Notes: a model not told the origin generated them from the letters alone. A DNA stretch of 64,000 bases from Prochilodus magdalenae (GCA_024036415.1 JAMWET010005068.1:136001-200000), one strand, 5' to 3'. Positions 24,901 through 31,779 are shown, counted from the stretch's first letter. Numbers and translations: made by a program.

Positions 24901-27548
24901 CCTAGTCTACCCCCAAAACAAGACCTGAGCACCTCCTCTTGGTGCCACATATACTGTGTGGTCGTAAAGTGAAGTGGGGGAACCAAGTGATTTGAGTTAT
25001 GACTACTTGGGGTTGTTGACTAAGACCATCACTGACACGGCATCAGAAACCATATTGATATTTCACCTTTCTGGTTTAGGCATGGTGTTGCTGAACATAT
25101 CAATAAACCAATTTTAAAACATATTCTTTAGTTCTGGTTCGTTTAGCGTTCACACTGACGTATTTAACATTGAACCAAAACATCTGCACAAATGTCATCC
25201 AGGTAAAAAGTCAGATTCTAGATTCTATGACACATTTGCCCAGAATACCAACAATAATATCTAACAAACTGACTAAAGCATGCTGTATTAAAGTCTAATT
25301 AATGGCTGAAAGTGTTGGCACCCCTGAGATTTATCCAGAAAATGAAGTATATCTCCCAGAAAATGAATGCAATTACACATATTTTGTTATATACATGTTT
25401 ATTTTCATTTCTGTGTATTGGACCAACACAAAGGAACAGAGGAAAAAGCCAAAAATAATACAATTTCCTGCAAAACTCCAAAAATGGGCCACCTGGTACT
25501 TGGCCCAGGTGAGTTTGAATGAGCATCACATGATTGAAACAAAGTTATTTCTTTCAGCTCATTATTGGAGTTTTGTGTGAAATTATCTAAAAATTCATCT
25601 GTTTTTTGTTGTTCCAATGCATACAAAGGAAATAAACATGTAATTGAAATAATTTTCTAGGAATTTCCTGGAAAAATATCAGGGGTGCCAACACTTTCAG
25701 CCATGACTGTATGTCTTTCAATCTTCTACAGCAATAAACCACAAGAGACAGTGCATTACTATGGTTTCCCATGATACAAAGCGGGGTGAAATCACTGTAA
25801 CAAAGTCGTGTGTGGATTACTGCCTTCATATAAAGATGGAAACTTGGTGCATTCATGCATATTCGGACGGATGGACAGACAGACAGACTGGCAGACAGAC
25901 AGACAGACAGAGGCACGAATCAGGTGGAGTCTATTAAAACAGTAGTAGTTAATGGATGGTCTAAGCCCTGGTTTTTCAACCTGTAGGTAGCAGACCACCA
26001 CTGGGTCAAAGGTCACCCCTTAGTGAAGGCAGTAGTTTGTAGTGGGTTGGTAACGTCTTATATGATCATATTAGTGCTATATTTACATTAATATATCTGA
26101 TAAATGTATATTAAAGGTACACGCGTACAAATACACACGTCGCAGTAGTCGGCTAATTACACAGCTTCAGTGTGAGACAGCATAGCCACGGGCTAGCCAC
26201 CGATGGGAGAGGTTTCTGGGGGACACCTTTATAGCTCGCTGGTTTGAATTTGGACGCATCATTCCCAGTGAGGGGAGTCCGAGTGGGGGTCTCTGCTTTG
26301 GGTCTCTGCTCCCTCAAACTAAAGAGACATGCACCAGACCACTGCTCAGTAGAATGTTTACAGTGGACACATGATGGAACAGCAGCTCCAAATCACAGCC
26401 CACGTCCACCGTGTACACTTCTAGTCTTTACTCTGTTTCTTTAAAGTTATTTTTAACACAGCAGTAACTTCAGTGTTTCTGTAACTGGACCGAACAATAT
26501 GAAAAAATGAACAATATGATCTTTTTCTGGCCCTGGTTCTCAGGTTTTCACTGTCAGCACCTAAGAAAAGAAAAAAGGAAACTGTATTCGTAAAAAAAGT
26601 TGGTTTCAGATGTCAGGTGACCCGCTGTGCTTTATAGTTATTACCAGGCGGGCAATAGGCTGGATAAGGCTGAGGACCCCTGGTCGAAACAAGCTGCATA
26701 CATCTGTATCTGTTGTATCAACAGCATGGCAGGTTGACTGTGGTTGGTGTAGCACAATGGATAACACCACTACCTGCAAGTGAGCCAGCAACCCATGTGG
26801 GAGACGGGAGTTTGATTCCCGGTCTGGGTGACAGTGCTGTGCTACTCCAATAAGGGTCCTTCGGCAAGACTCCTAACACTACAATAGCCAACCTGTCATA
26901 CGAATATCCTTGTACGCTGCTCTGGATAAGAGCATCAGCTAAAGGTCAAAGGCTGGGAGAGTGGAACTGACAGCGGCCATCAGCATGCCAGCCTACAGTG
27001 GACAGGAGGGGAGGCCAGCCCAGTGTGAATACGACCACAGGAGCAAGCAGGCCAGCAGGCAGACAGACAGAACACTACACCTAGGCATGTCAAAAGATAC
27101 CAGCCATCGTAAGCACTGTACCAAGTCAGTAATTAGTCAGTTCTACAATTTAAAAACATGGGAAATGTAGGCAAAGTTAACAAACGCATCTAACAAGCAT
27201 ATCTGGCTGCACATCTCGGGTATAGATTCACAGCCACGAACAACAAGGCCCGACAGGAACCACTTTAACCACAACCGCAGTTACTTCCCTAAACAGTGCC
27301 CTTCGCAATGTCCTCTCAACTGCCATCTCAATTTCCCTTCATGAAGGAGCGTCATCTAGGGCGGAATTCTAAAACTGGGCCCCATAGAGCTGTCTGAGCC
27401 GCAGCCGATACATCTGATTAAAAGCCAGAGAAATCAATGACCAGTTTCCGATTCAGCATATGGACCACTGCCAGTCGATGGCAGTCTGAAAGAACCGACA
27501 GACGTTAGAGCGACAGATGTGGGGGGACTTCACTGGGTTCTTTACCAT
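2219..27548 (-). CDS. mtmr3: Myotubularin-related protein 3 (whole coding span, 18 segments)
   Basis: Phosphoinositide 3-phosphatase acting on PI3P and PI(3,5)P2 at endosome and autophagy membranes (family knowledge). Coding segments, 5' to 3': 27548-27546, 22672-22583, 22056-21940, 17383-17301, 17201-17035, 16641-16545, 15533-15420, 15188-14986, 14780-14649, 13663-13552, 11835-11640, 10592-10407, 10108-9938, 9480-9335, 8883-7377, 6189-6079, 5917-5829, 2390-2219. Every junction has AG/GT and the sum is 3696 bases, giving 1231 residues (human MTMR3 about 1198). Domains: PH-GRAM about 30-150; phosphatase with CSDGWDR at C412-R418, so catalytically competent; linker 607-1108; coiled coil about 1060-1093; FYVE about 1146-1212 with WYPD, RKHHCR and RVC motifs and all eight cysteines. 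The linker, the ending DKPITASSN and the FYVE sequence match MTMR3 better than MTMR4. No frameshift or missing key residue is seen. Confidence 0.96.
3084..4090 (+). mobile_element. Tc1/mariner-like deletion derivative, copy 1
   Basis: Left end GCTGCACCCAG and right end CTTCTGGGTGCAGC are inverted repeats. The interior translates piecewise to transposase: SDSEWQRVIFSDESRFSL with the first catalytic Asp, then a jump straight to the C-terminal LQELCEDVQAAWDGL and HGGPTPY stop. The segment with the second Asp and the final acidic residue is absent, and several stops or frameshifts occur before it. It sits in the mtmr3 intron between the two FYVE exons. This copy keeps about 250 bases of N-terminal helix-turn-helix coding sequence that the related copies at 13851 and 33955 lack. 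Confidence 0.85.
4100..5328. other. mtmr3 intron, no recognised feature
   Basis: Intronic sequence with mixed composition. No exon, RNA gene or classified repeat is recognised. A short run of TG dinucleotides lies near 5100-5130. Open frames here are short and have no splice support. Confidence 0.5.
5329..5572. mobile_element. Short inverted-repeat element (MITE)
   Basis: The left end GGCCCAATCCCATTTCACTC and the right end CAAATGGGATTGAGCC form terminal inverted repeats around about 240 bases with no coding potential. The interior holds further internally symmetric pieces built around TAGGGCTA and TAGGGTTAGG. The superfamily is not certain. Confidence 0.65.
5829..5917 (-). CDS. mtmr3: mtmr3 exon: first half of FYVE finger
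   Basis: It encodes VTRWYPDHLAAQCYGC and then FWLVTRKHHC plus two bases of the Arg codon (residues 1146-1175). It supplies the WxxD motif, the first three zinc cysteines and the basic RKHHCR patch. Acceptor TGCAG and donor GTAGTAG flank it. Confidence 0.95.
6079..6189 (-). CDS. mtmr3: mtmr3 exon before the FYVE domain
   Basis: It encodes TSIADSDFNLDPNCLSRCST and then FSEASWEQVDKQDTE (residues 1109-1145), a conserved acidic stretch just before the FYVE finger in MTMR3. The exon is phase 0 at both ends; the donor is GTAGATC and the acceptor TTATCAG. Confidence 0.95.
6716..6990. repeat. AT-rich TTTTATTATA repeat
   Basis: A low-complexity stretch of repeated TATTTTATTTTCATTT-type units, nearly free of G and C. 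It lies in the mtmr3 intron between the large linker exon and the pre-FYVE exon. Confidence 0.9.
7377..8883 (-). CDS. mtmr3: mtmr3 large linker exon with coiled coil
   Basis: A single 1507-base exon encodes residues 607-1108. It opens with RPKTRSFDNLPSAC and RRSSDPSLNEKW, both highly conserved in MTMR3, and has GQMENILQEA further on. The middle is acidic, Ser/Thr/Glu-rich and likely disordered. The end, QQRLRQIEVGHQLEVEALK onward, is a heptad-rich coiled coil, followed by RINGDLGDEV at the donor. Frame and length are intact. Confidence 0.96.
9335..9480 (-). CDS. mtmr3: mtmr3 exon, end of phosphatase domain
   Basis: It encodes VLHPVCHVRNLMLWTAVYLP and a Ser/Pro-rich tail ending in DQPLG plus a split Arg codon. 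These residues mark the C-terminal edge of the myotubularin phosphatase fold. Splice sites GTGAGT and GCCCAG fit. Confidence 0.95.
9938..10108 (-). CDS. mtmr3: mtmr3 exon, phosphatase domain
   Basis: It encodes VKLVQHTYSCLFGTFLCNSG, QERTCSVWS and NMLYSSHSET (residues 501-557), part of the SET-interaction and C-terminal part of the phosphatase domain. It is phase 0 at both ends. Confidence 0.95.
10407..10592 (-). CDS. mtmr3: mtmr3 exon, phosphatase domain
   Basis: It encodes GFQVLVETDWLDFGHKFAER, CGHGENAEDLNERCPVFLQW and FEFNEAFL. DWLDFGHKF and the Cys-Pro-Val-Phe-Leu-Gln segment are signatures of active myotubularins. The exon is 62 codons and phase 0 at both ends. Confidence 0.96.
10674..11521 (+). 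mobile_element. Degenerate Tc1-like transposon
   Basis: The ends CACTTTATTAGAATCACC and TAATAAAGTGCTTGATGAG are inverted repeats of a common fish Tc1 family. Between them are fragments of transposase coding sequence: the N-terminal CDFDRGMI-like start, VGARRAGLVxVSVTAD-like helix, a catalytic-region piece around 11040-11100 and the C-terminal part at 11205-11460. Large internal deletions and stops make it non-functional. It lies in the mtmr3 intron between two phosphatase exons. Confidence 0.8.
11640..11835 (-). CDS. mtmr3: mtmr3 exon with catalytic CX5R site
   Basis: It encodes WLSALESTKWLQHLSLLLK, then PVLVHCSDGWDRTPQIVAL and DPYYRTIE. The P-loop HCSDGWDRT contains C412 and R418 and the two Asp residues typical of active D3 phosphatases, so this is not a dead-phosphatase paralogue. 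Human MTMR3 has its catalytic Cys at position 413. The donor falls after GAG. Confidence 0.97.
12040..12325 (+). mobile_element. LINE 3' end fragment
   Basis: The segment CCTGCTGCCATCGGGCAGG and following bases resembles the last codons of the reverse transcriptase of fish LINE elements (the polypeptide tail that reads L-P-S-G-R). It is followed by a 3' UTR-like tail ending near AATAAAGTTTTAG. It is truncated 5', as is usual, and the exact clade is uncertain. Confidence 0.5.
12486..13052. repeat. Long polypurine GA-rich tract
   Basis: About 570 bases are almost entirely purines on the plus strand: GA dinucleotide runs broken by GTTAGAGA, GAGTGAGTGT and GAGCAAGA motifs. It lies in the mtmr3 intron between the exons at 11640 and 13552. 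Such mirror-symmetric tracts can form triplex DNA. Apparent Leu/Ser-rich frames across it are artefacts. Confidence 0.95.
13552..13663 (-). CDS. mtmr3: mtmr3 exon, phosphatase domain before the P-loop
   Basis: It encodes YYPNCEVVFMGMANIHSIRK and SFQSLRFLCTQMPDPA. The Glu before YYPNC is split with the preceding exon, and the final AA joins the next exon's C to give Asn of NWLSAL. Highly conserved in MTMR3 and MTMR4. Confidence 0.96.
13851..14599 (+). mobile_element. Tc1/mariner-like deletion derivative, copy 2
   Basis: Clear inverted repeats TGCACCCAGAAGGAGG (13851) and CCTCCTTCTGGGTGCA (14584-14599) bound about 750 bases. The inside has the same transposase fragments and the same central deletion as copy 1 at 3084 and copy 3 at 33955: the DESRF segment joined to HPYRTICRNCVRM in one frame, with the true C-terminus in another. 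It lacks the N-terminal part that copy 1 keeps. It sits in an mtmr3 intron. Confidence 0.88.
14649..14780 (-). CDS. mtmr3: mtmr3 exon, phosphatase domain
   Basis: It encodes DSSMTNSSEVESLAIQPHKL, then LILDARSYAAAVANRAKGGG and CECP, ending in a split Glu. LDARSYAAAVANRAKGGGCE is a hallmark of the myotubularin catalytic domain. Confidence 0.96.
14986..15188 (-). CDS. mtmr3: mtmr3 exon, phosphatase domain
   Basis: It encodes HRDTGAVIARCSQPEVSWWG, WRNADDEHLVQSIARAC and a Ser/Thr-rich loop ending in NGADLSDVDF. The SQPEVSWWGWRN motif is shared by all active myotubularins. Donor GTTAGT and acceptor TTCTTACAG fit. Confidence 0.96.
15420..15533 (-). CDS. mtmr3: mtmr3 exon, start of phosphatase domain
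   Basis: It encodes LCSSYPQQLVVPAWITDKEL, ENVAAFRSWKRFPAVVY and a split Arg. The acceptor at 15534 (ACTGCTAG) was chosen over a nearer TTCCAG because it restores the Leu-Cys-x-Ser-Tyr-Pro sequence typical of the family and keeps the reading frame. Confidence 0.94.
15838..16505 (-). mobile_element. Tc1-like transposon fragment with TIRs
   Basis: The left end ACACCATATCACCATAAGTA and the right end GTGAATACATTTGGCAATAC are the two termini of one fish Tc1 family. The interior, read on the minus strand, gives YLSDCTVLSIKFGGGGIIVW and other C-terminal transposase pieces. The N-terminal half is deleted, with the tip joined directly. A second fragment of the same family, carrying the complementary half, lies at 56100-56490. 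Confidence 0.82.
16545..16641 (-). CDS. mtmr3: mtmr3 exon linking PH-GRAM and phosphatase domains
   Basis: It encodes EHVTSRFHSEVERMGFDTQN and AWRISEINSKY. The MGFDTQNAWRIS segment is conserved among MTMR3 and MTMR4. Split codons match at both ends (Gly at the start, Lys at the end). Confidence 0.95.
17035..17201 (-). CDS. mtmr3: mtmr3 exon, PH-GRAM C-terminal part
   Basis: It encodes CQFSTFEQCQEWLKRLSVAA, KLEELFSFPFHAWCMDSY and NEKEQHGELCRP. The FEQCQEWLKRL helix closes the GRAM/PH fold and is MTMR3-like. Acceptor TGTGCAG and donor GTACCTC fit. Confidence 0.95.
17301..17383 (-). CDS. mtmr3: mtmr3 exon, PH-GRAM
   Basis: It encodes VPLQLIESVECRDMFQLHVT and CKDCKVV plus a split Arg. It closely resembles the human PH-GRAM segment. 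Acceptor CTATTTCAG and donor GTCAG flank it. Confidence 0.95.
17583..18060. repeat. Repeat-like unclassified block
   Basis: The block opens with CACTCACTGACAAAAATAAT and has a texture typical of a decayed transposon, but I could not assign a family and no coding frame survives. It lies in the long mtmr3 intron between 17383 and 21940. Confidence 0.3.
18060..19560. other. mtmr3 intron, low-complexity pieces only
   Basis: An A tract lies near 18376-18399. The interval 18415-18690 is rich in TGGCCCAC-type motifs and looks like an old repeat. I see no exon, RNA gene or intact element in the rest. Confidence 0.5.
19575..19997. repeat. CA-based minisatellite
   Basis: Units of about 12-30 bases combine ACACACAC runs with spacers GGCCGAC, ATACCC or ACGACG. 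The array moves from ATACCCAC-rich units at the left, through CCCACACA units, to ACGACG units at the right. All frames on both strands stay open, so the long Thr/His or Val/Cys frames are artefacts. Confidence 0.95.
20440..21130 (-). mobile_element. Degenerate Tc1-like transposon
   Basis: The minus strand reads MQQDGDPKCTVKEV, NPIKMLWKDLRCSV and CTERWAKIPPPIC, a decayed C-terminal half of a Tc1 transposase in which the second Asp is still visible in the QQDGDPK motif. Upstream, near 20890-21080, antisense pieces resemble the middle of the same protein, separated by an AT-rich insertion at 20826-20870. No intact frame. Confidence 0.75.
21130..21930. other. mtmr3 intron, nothing recognised
   Basis: Unique-looking intronic sequence of average composition. 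I see no exon, RNA gene or classified repeat. Confidence 0.5.
21940..22056 (-). CDS. mtmr3: mtmr3 exon, PH-GRAM N-terminal part
   Basis: It encodes VPFPELDGEFTKYVGRAEDA and VIAMSNYRLHIKFKESIVN, the start of the PH-GRAM domain. The exon is 39 codons and phase 0 at both ends. GRAEDAVIAxSNYRLHIKF is conserved in MTMR3 and MTMR4. Confidence 0.96.
22232..22300 (-). mobile_element. SINE fragment
   Basis: GTTAGGAGTCTCGCCCAAGG and CTCTTATCGG match the body of the tRNA-derived SINE seen complete at 59454 and 35534. Only the non-tRNA part remains. Confidence 0.5.
22308..22478. mobile_element. hAT-like MITE
   Basis: Inverted repeats CTGGTCCTGGAGGCACCCGG and GCGCCTCCAGGACCA enclose about 170 non-coding bases, with inner repeats TGCACATTT and AAATGTGCA. 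This is a common class of short fish DNA element; assignment to hAT is by end sequence only. A truncated relative is at 43890. Confidence 0.7.
22583..22672 (-). CDS. mtmr3: mtmr3 first full coding exon
   Basis: It encodes EEEGQQSLECIQANQIFPRK and PPVLEEEDLQ (residues 2-31). LECIQANQIFPRK matches the N-terminus of human MTMR3. It joins the ATG that ends the upstream exon at 27546. Confidence 0.95.
22850..23049 (+). mobile_element. LINE reverse transcriptase C-terminus
   Basis: The plus strand reads NSAGNVTHLSHPGHKVFQL and QDSFFPQAITFTNS followed by TGA, which resembles the end of the ORF2 protein of fish non-LTR retrotransposons. Everything upstream is missing (5' truncation). The element continues into its 3' UTR, which holds the 60-bp minisatellite and a tail to about 24300. 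Confidence 0.75.
23180..23992. repeat. 60-bp minisatellite within a LINE 3' tail
   Basis: About 13 units of exactly 60 bases (for example starting TCAGCGATACTGCATGTACA) are tandem from about 23190. Early units are more diverged or carry small indels and truncations (23340-23580); the units from 23580 to 23940 are almost identical. Because 60 is divisible by three and the unit lacks stops, all three plus frames stay open for 250-385 codons. These are not genes. Confidence 0.95.
23993..24320 (+). mobile_element. LINE 3' UTR tail
   Basis: After the minisatellite the sequence runs into TGTTTGTAAATAATGTGT and TGTGTATATTG-type repeats ending in a TATATATA tract. This fits the terminal part of the LINE whose coding end is at 23049. 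Confidence 0.5.
24320..25299. other. mtmr3 intron, no classified feature
   Basis: Intronic sequence without recognised exon or element. An octamer-like ATTTGCATG lies near 24640 and a CT-dinucleotide run near 24474-24487. Confidence 0.45.
24895..24908 (-). promoter_or_regulatory. CTCF-like motif (weak)
   Basis: The minus strand reads AGACTAGGTGGCGA, which fits the CTCF core except at its first bases. It is a motif match only. Confidence 0.2.
25300..25712. mobile_element. Tc1-type MITE with long inverted repeats
   Basis: The left end ATGGCTGAAAGTGTTGGCAC and the right end GTGCCAACACTTTCAGCCAT are perfect 20-base inverted complements, at the edges of a 410-base non-coding element. TA-rich flanks fit a TA target. 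No transposase frame is present, so it would depend on a transposase from elsewhere. Confidence 0.9.
25713..26735. other. mtmr3 intron, no classified feature
   Basis: Contains a short GACA-type run near 25875-25910. No exon or classified element is seen in the rest. Confidence 0.45.
26737..26950 (+). mobile_element. tRNA-derived SINE
   Basis: The head TGGTGTAGCACAATGGATAA carries an A-box-like motif and GGGAGTTTGATTCCCGG a B-box-like motif. The body reads AAGGGTCCTTCGGCAAGACT and CTGCTCTGGATAAGAGC. Other copies or fragments in the window are at 22232, 35534, 55288, 58188 and 59454. Confidence 0.75.
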
Positions 27549-27620
27549 GGCCCTGGCGAAGGAGTGTGGGTCACCGCTGCCGGCTTTCAGCTGGAATTTT
27601 TCACTCCCTTTATTTGGTGG
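27546..27620 (-). other. mtmr3: mtmr3 start-codon exon (5' UTR plus ATG)
   Basis: Acceptor GTTGTTACAG at its upstream side and donor GTAAAG directly after ATG. Spliced, the start reads GGGCCATGGAG, a strong Kozak context. The ATG is the last three bases of the exon, and the next codons begin in the exon at 22672. The frame of the ATG has no stop in the whole 75-base exon, so an N-terminal extension is formally possible if an upstream exon supplied an in-frame ATG. Confidence 0.8.
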
Positions 27621-27711
27621 CTGTAACAACAAAGAGAAGAGCTCAGTCAGAGTCAGGTTAATGCTGAAAGCATCTCCACACTGATCAGCTTAAAATGCAA
27701 ACAGCACGGTT

Positions 27712-28998
27712 TACAGTGGTGGACAGTGAGGAAGTAAATGTAACCGGTTGTGTAAATGTAACCGTACCCAAGTAGTTTTTTTGTGTATCTGTACTCTAGA
27801 CGTTTTACTCCACTACAGTTTAGAGTCTAATAACGAGCTTATTGATGGATTCTTAGCATCCATGGAAATGTCCACTTTAGGCCTGGACTACATCAAGGAG
27901 CGCCTGGAGGAAGGCAGGTAAAGCAGGATGGGGTTAGTAAACAGATCAGACAGATAGTCCCTGACTTTGTGGGTAAATAGACACAATATAGAAAGATGTA
28001 CACATGCACTCGTGACTGGCGAGCGTACATGTGTTTGGCTGGGTTATGTTTATGAACCGAGACCTACAGATGCAGTACAGTAAAGGAAGAACTCATTAGA
28101 GCTCCTGTTCAAACCTAGTTCTTATCAAACTTTAATTAAACCAAATCTTTACCTGTTTGCAAAAAGTTATTTTATGGTTCTAGCTAATAGAACCTGTTCT
28201 CCTGCCTTCAGTGTTCTGTGCTGATGATGATGTGAATAGACGTCAGTGTCCCGACTAATGAATGAGCTTCTATTAAAGACTGGTGGACCGTCATACTCCT
28301 GTTACTCTCCACACTTAAGTGCATTTGAAGGTAAATACTTTAGTACTGTTAGTCTCCATACTTAAGTACATCTGAAGGTAAATACTTCAGTACTGTTACT
28401 CTCCATACTTAAGTACATCTGAAGGTAAATACTTTAGTACTGTTACTCTCCATACTTAAGTACATCTGAAGGTAAATACTTTAGTACTGTTACTCTCCAT
28501 ACTTAAGTACATTTAAAGGTAAATACTTTAGTACTGTTAGTCTGCATACTTAAGTACATTTGAAGGTAAATACTTTAGTACTGTTACTCTCCATACTTAA
28601 GTACATTTAAAGGTAAATACTTTAGTACTGTTAGTCTCCATACTTAAGTACATTTGAAGGTAAATACTTTAGTACTGTTACTCTCCATACTTAAGTACAT
28701 TTAAAGGTAAATACTTTAGTACTGTTAGTCTCCATACTTAAGTACATTTGAAGGTAAATACTTTAGTACTGTTACTCTCCATACTTAAGTACATTTGAAG
28801 GTAAATACTTTAGTACTGTTAGTCTCCATACTTAAGTACATTTGAAGGTAAATACTTTAGTACTGTTAGTCTCCATACTTAAGTATATTTGAAGGTAAAT
28901 ACTTTAGTACTGTTACTCCAGTGGAGGTCTAAAGGGAGGGACTTTCCTTGGGGAACTCAGGTACATGGGTTGTGTACCTCGTCCACCACTGCTGGTAT
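27712..28998. mobile_element. hAT-like element carrying an internal minisatellite
   Basis: The left end CAGTGGTGGACAGTGAGGAA and the right end GTCCACCACTG are inverted termini. Inside, GTAAATGTAACCGTACCCAA and the 47-bp array precede a right part ACTTTCCTTGGGGAACTCAGG. The region lacks coding sequence. A related right half is at 29286-29440. It lies in the first mtmr3 intron. Confidence 0.6.
28295..28917. repeat. 47-bp minisatellite, about 13 units
   Basis: The period is 47 bases, measured between successive TGTTACTCTCCATACTTAAG positions (28394, 28441, 28488). The unit contains the palindrome TACTTAAGTA and AATACTTTAGTA. Units alternate between TTACTCTCC and TTAGTCTCC and between CATTTGAA and CATTTAAA, which hints at higher-order dimers. 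It is in the first mtmr3 intron. Confidence 0.95.
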
Positions 28999-29285
28999 AC
29001 AAAAGCAAGTGACTGCAGTCAATAAGCAGAGAAGGGAAACCCATCACAAGACCATTTACTTTATCTTAGCAGAACTGATGCTGTTGCTGGACCCGTCAGT
29101 GTCGAGCGTCTCAGTCAGAGTTAGGGCATTGAGATCTGTGGAGGTACAGAGAAACGGGATTATGTGAGGCAGCAGAAAACAGCAGGAATGGAAAACAAGC
29201 TGAACATCTTAAGCAGCGTAGCATCTTCCACAGGATCCCTCCCAGTAAACACAGCCTCTGTGGTAGTGCCGGTACGGGAACAGGG

Positions 29286-29440
29286 AAGGGAAGCATTACC
29301 AAATACTTTAGTACTCTGACTGTAGTGGAGAACTAAAGGCAGGAGCTTCTATTGGCACTGGAGGGAGATTTTTACCTTGGGGATCTCTACTTTACCTCAG
29401 GTACACGGTATGTGTACTTCATCCACCACTGCACTGAACT
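29286..29440. mobile_element. hAT-like element, right-end fragment
   Basis: AATACTTTAGTACTCTGACT, then TACCTTGGGGATCTC and TTCATCCACCACTGCACT, repeat the right part of the element at 27712-28998, including its terminal CCACCACTG. Confidence 0.6.
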
Positions 29441-31150
29441 AATGCCAGCAGGACACACAGGCCACAGTGTATAGACCTTCACCAGCTCTGCCACGCGCTC
29501 CTGAGTGATCATTTGAGGCCAATATGCAAAATCATTTTTTAAAGGCTCCAGCGCCTTCAAACACACATACCAGTTAAACATCTGAGCGTACAGAGTCATT
29601 AGCCTGGGGCAGCACATTCCATCGGAAGAGCCTAACGGGGCCTATGCAAAGGAAAAGTGAAAGTCCCTGCAGACTGGATTTCACCTCACCTGAACCTCCT
29701 GCTCAGTGACTTCAATGCCAGGCATACAATTCCTCGGCTAGCGCTCGTTTCCTGGCGGCACGAGACCAGTCCTAAAGCTGCAAGAACGACGTGCCAGTCA
29801 GAAATGTGCATGCTACCCATATGCAGCCGACTGAGGATGTCTCCAGCTAAACAAGCTAAGTAATTGTTATGTCTTGGGAGGGAGGAATTTCTCCAGCCAG
29901 AGGGTTTCTTTCGCCCCTGTGGGTCTCCTGAGAATCATATGGTATGAGCACACAGACAAGGGCAGCCCAGTATCCGAGCAAAACCCAGCGCTCATGCACT
30001 CTCCCTAGAGCAGATCTGGCAACCACTGATAAAACATATCTGACTAGCGCATACACTAATGTTTACCAAATGCACGGGTAAGGCCTGCTACCTCCCTTCG
30101 CCACAGCAGCCCTTCGCAAACCACCACAAACAAACCATTTTAGGAGTGCGCGTGACGGAGAAGTCTAAACACCGGCCCTTAAAACGCTGCCCCGGTCGCG
30201 GATTCGTTTTCTGATAGTCGACCAAGGACCAAAAGAGATGAAGCAGCCCTCGATCTAGCTACGGGGCAGGGAAAAGAAATCCCTGTCAACACTAGGCATT
30301 CATGGGACACACTGCAGCTCTGTCCTGTGCGACAAATGTGTGTCTTTTCTCCAATTCTCAACTTACATTTAGGTCAATGCCTCCAACTGTGGGCAAGTGC
30401 AGAAGTCGTTCAGCGTCTCTGTCTCAGATGTCACTCTCACAGCGACACAAGACAACCTGCCTCTTTGTCTGCTCTGATTTCCTGCCTCATCTGTGGGACT
30501 GTCTCACTCCAAACCTTTTCCTCAATGTAATGTGCTCCAGCAAATCGGAGTACTGATCTACTGCAGCAACATTTTTACAGGCCCACCGGTCATGATCAAA
30601 ATGAGCAAACAAAAATCAGCTCTGAATAAAAATGCCCAGTTATCCTCCTTTACAGCGTTCAAATAAGGAGTTGAAATGAACAAGCAGGCTACTGTCCATT
30701 CCACATTTTCATTTTCCCCACTAAAGGACGCATCCTGGAATACTGACATGGCAAGGGCATCTCTCATCTATCAGATGGGATCCTACCTCATTCAATCAGA
30801 GGAGGCTAGTGCCAGTGCTTGGCAGCTCACTACTGAGGCTTGATTCATAGATCCCATCACGACAGTCAGTTAGTAACAGCTCAAGTAACGTTCGGCAAAC
30901 TCAGCGACTAACTTAACTCGTTCATAAACCATCCTCAACCAGTTCCCACAGAACTCGGATGACTTGGGAAAGCAACCTGGTACACAAGCGACTGTCTTTA
31001 GCTAGGTGTTGCTAGCATAGCGGACTTGTCACAACTCCAGTCAAACCAACATTGCTGAAGTAACGATATGCTAAGCAACAAAAGCCTTTGGGGGAAAGTA
31101 GCTAAACCAAATAAACACACATGACACACAAACAACATACACACACACAG
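29441..31150. other. mtmr3 first intron, no recognised feature
   Basis: No exon, RNA gene or classified repeat is seen. Short open frames here lack splice or family support. Confidence 0.45.
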
Positions 31151-31269
31151 CTTCTGTTTACCTGGAAACTGCCAACGCCGACTTAGCCACGTAGCTAACG
31201 TGCAAGTTTGTATTAGTTTAGACCACAAGCACAGTATTAGCAGAGTCTGCTAACTAGCATTTCAAATAC

Positions 31270-31480
31270 CTGTCAGCCTTCTCAACACAAGTTTGGATAC
31301 GCCGTGCCGGGCTATCCTGAGGAGCCTAAAGTCAGAGTCTGACTCCACACAATTACAGGAGTTCATAACGTTAGCTAGTTACGGTACTTCCCCTGGGCCT
31401 GGGTGCTGAGCTAGGCTAGGCTAGCCGAGCGGACTGTGTTTTTGTTGTTGTTATGAGAGAGAGGGCGGAACCCCGCGTCA
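31270..31480 (-). other. mtmr3: Candidate mtmr3 first exon (5' UTR)
   Basis: A donor CTGACAG/GTATTT is at 31270-31269, just inside the GC-rich promoter block; a second possible donor TTTCCAG/GTAAAC is at about 31163. If the first is used, an upstream ATG at 31366-31364 opens a short frame that runs through the splice and stops at a TAA inside the next exon, before the mtmr3 ATG. Exon use is an inference from position and splice signals. Confidence 0.35.
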
Positions 31481-31775
31481 AGGCCGCAGCCAACAAACGC
31501 AGCCGGATAGAAGTGTAGGAAACCAGCTGAGCACAAACCTTGGGGGAAACTCCGAAGCAGAAGTGGTCAGCACTTTCCTCCGAGCCCCGCGAAATAAAAC
31601 TAACGACAAGAAAATGGCCAAATCGCGCCTCGTATCCATTTGCGGTCCTCAGTCCGTCCCTCCGCGGAGCCCCGTCGTCATCGCCAGACTCAAGCAGTGT
31701 CGTCATCGCGTCAGGGCTGCGTTGCGTGGTGACGCACGGCGCTCGGTAGCTAGTAGCTTAGCATCTTTGTAAACA
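31400..31775 (-). promoter_or_regulatory. mtmr3: GC-rich promoter region of mtmr3
   Basis: CpG dinucleotides are frequent here (for example CCCCGCGTCA, GCCGCAGCC, GAAATCGCGCC-like runs) against a CpG-poor background. The block lies upstream of the mtmr3 5' exons in the correct orientation. It contains AAAATGGC (YY1-like) near 31612 and GACGCACGG. No TATA box is evident, as is usual for such promoters. Confidence 0.55.
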
Positions 31776-31779
31776 CGCC

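Noticed and set aside
25302..25580. 92-codon plus-strand frame
   Set aside because: It lies wholly inside a non-coding MITE with 20-base inverted ends.
2219..27548. Assignment as MTMR4 instead of MTMR3
   Set aside because: The N-terminal LECIQANQIFPRK, the linker motifs and the DKPITASSN-type ending fit MTMR3 better as I recall the two families; a tree would settle it.
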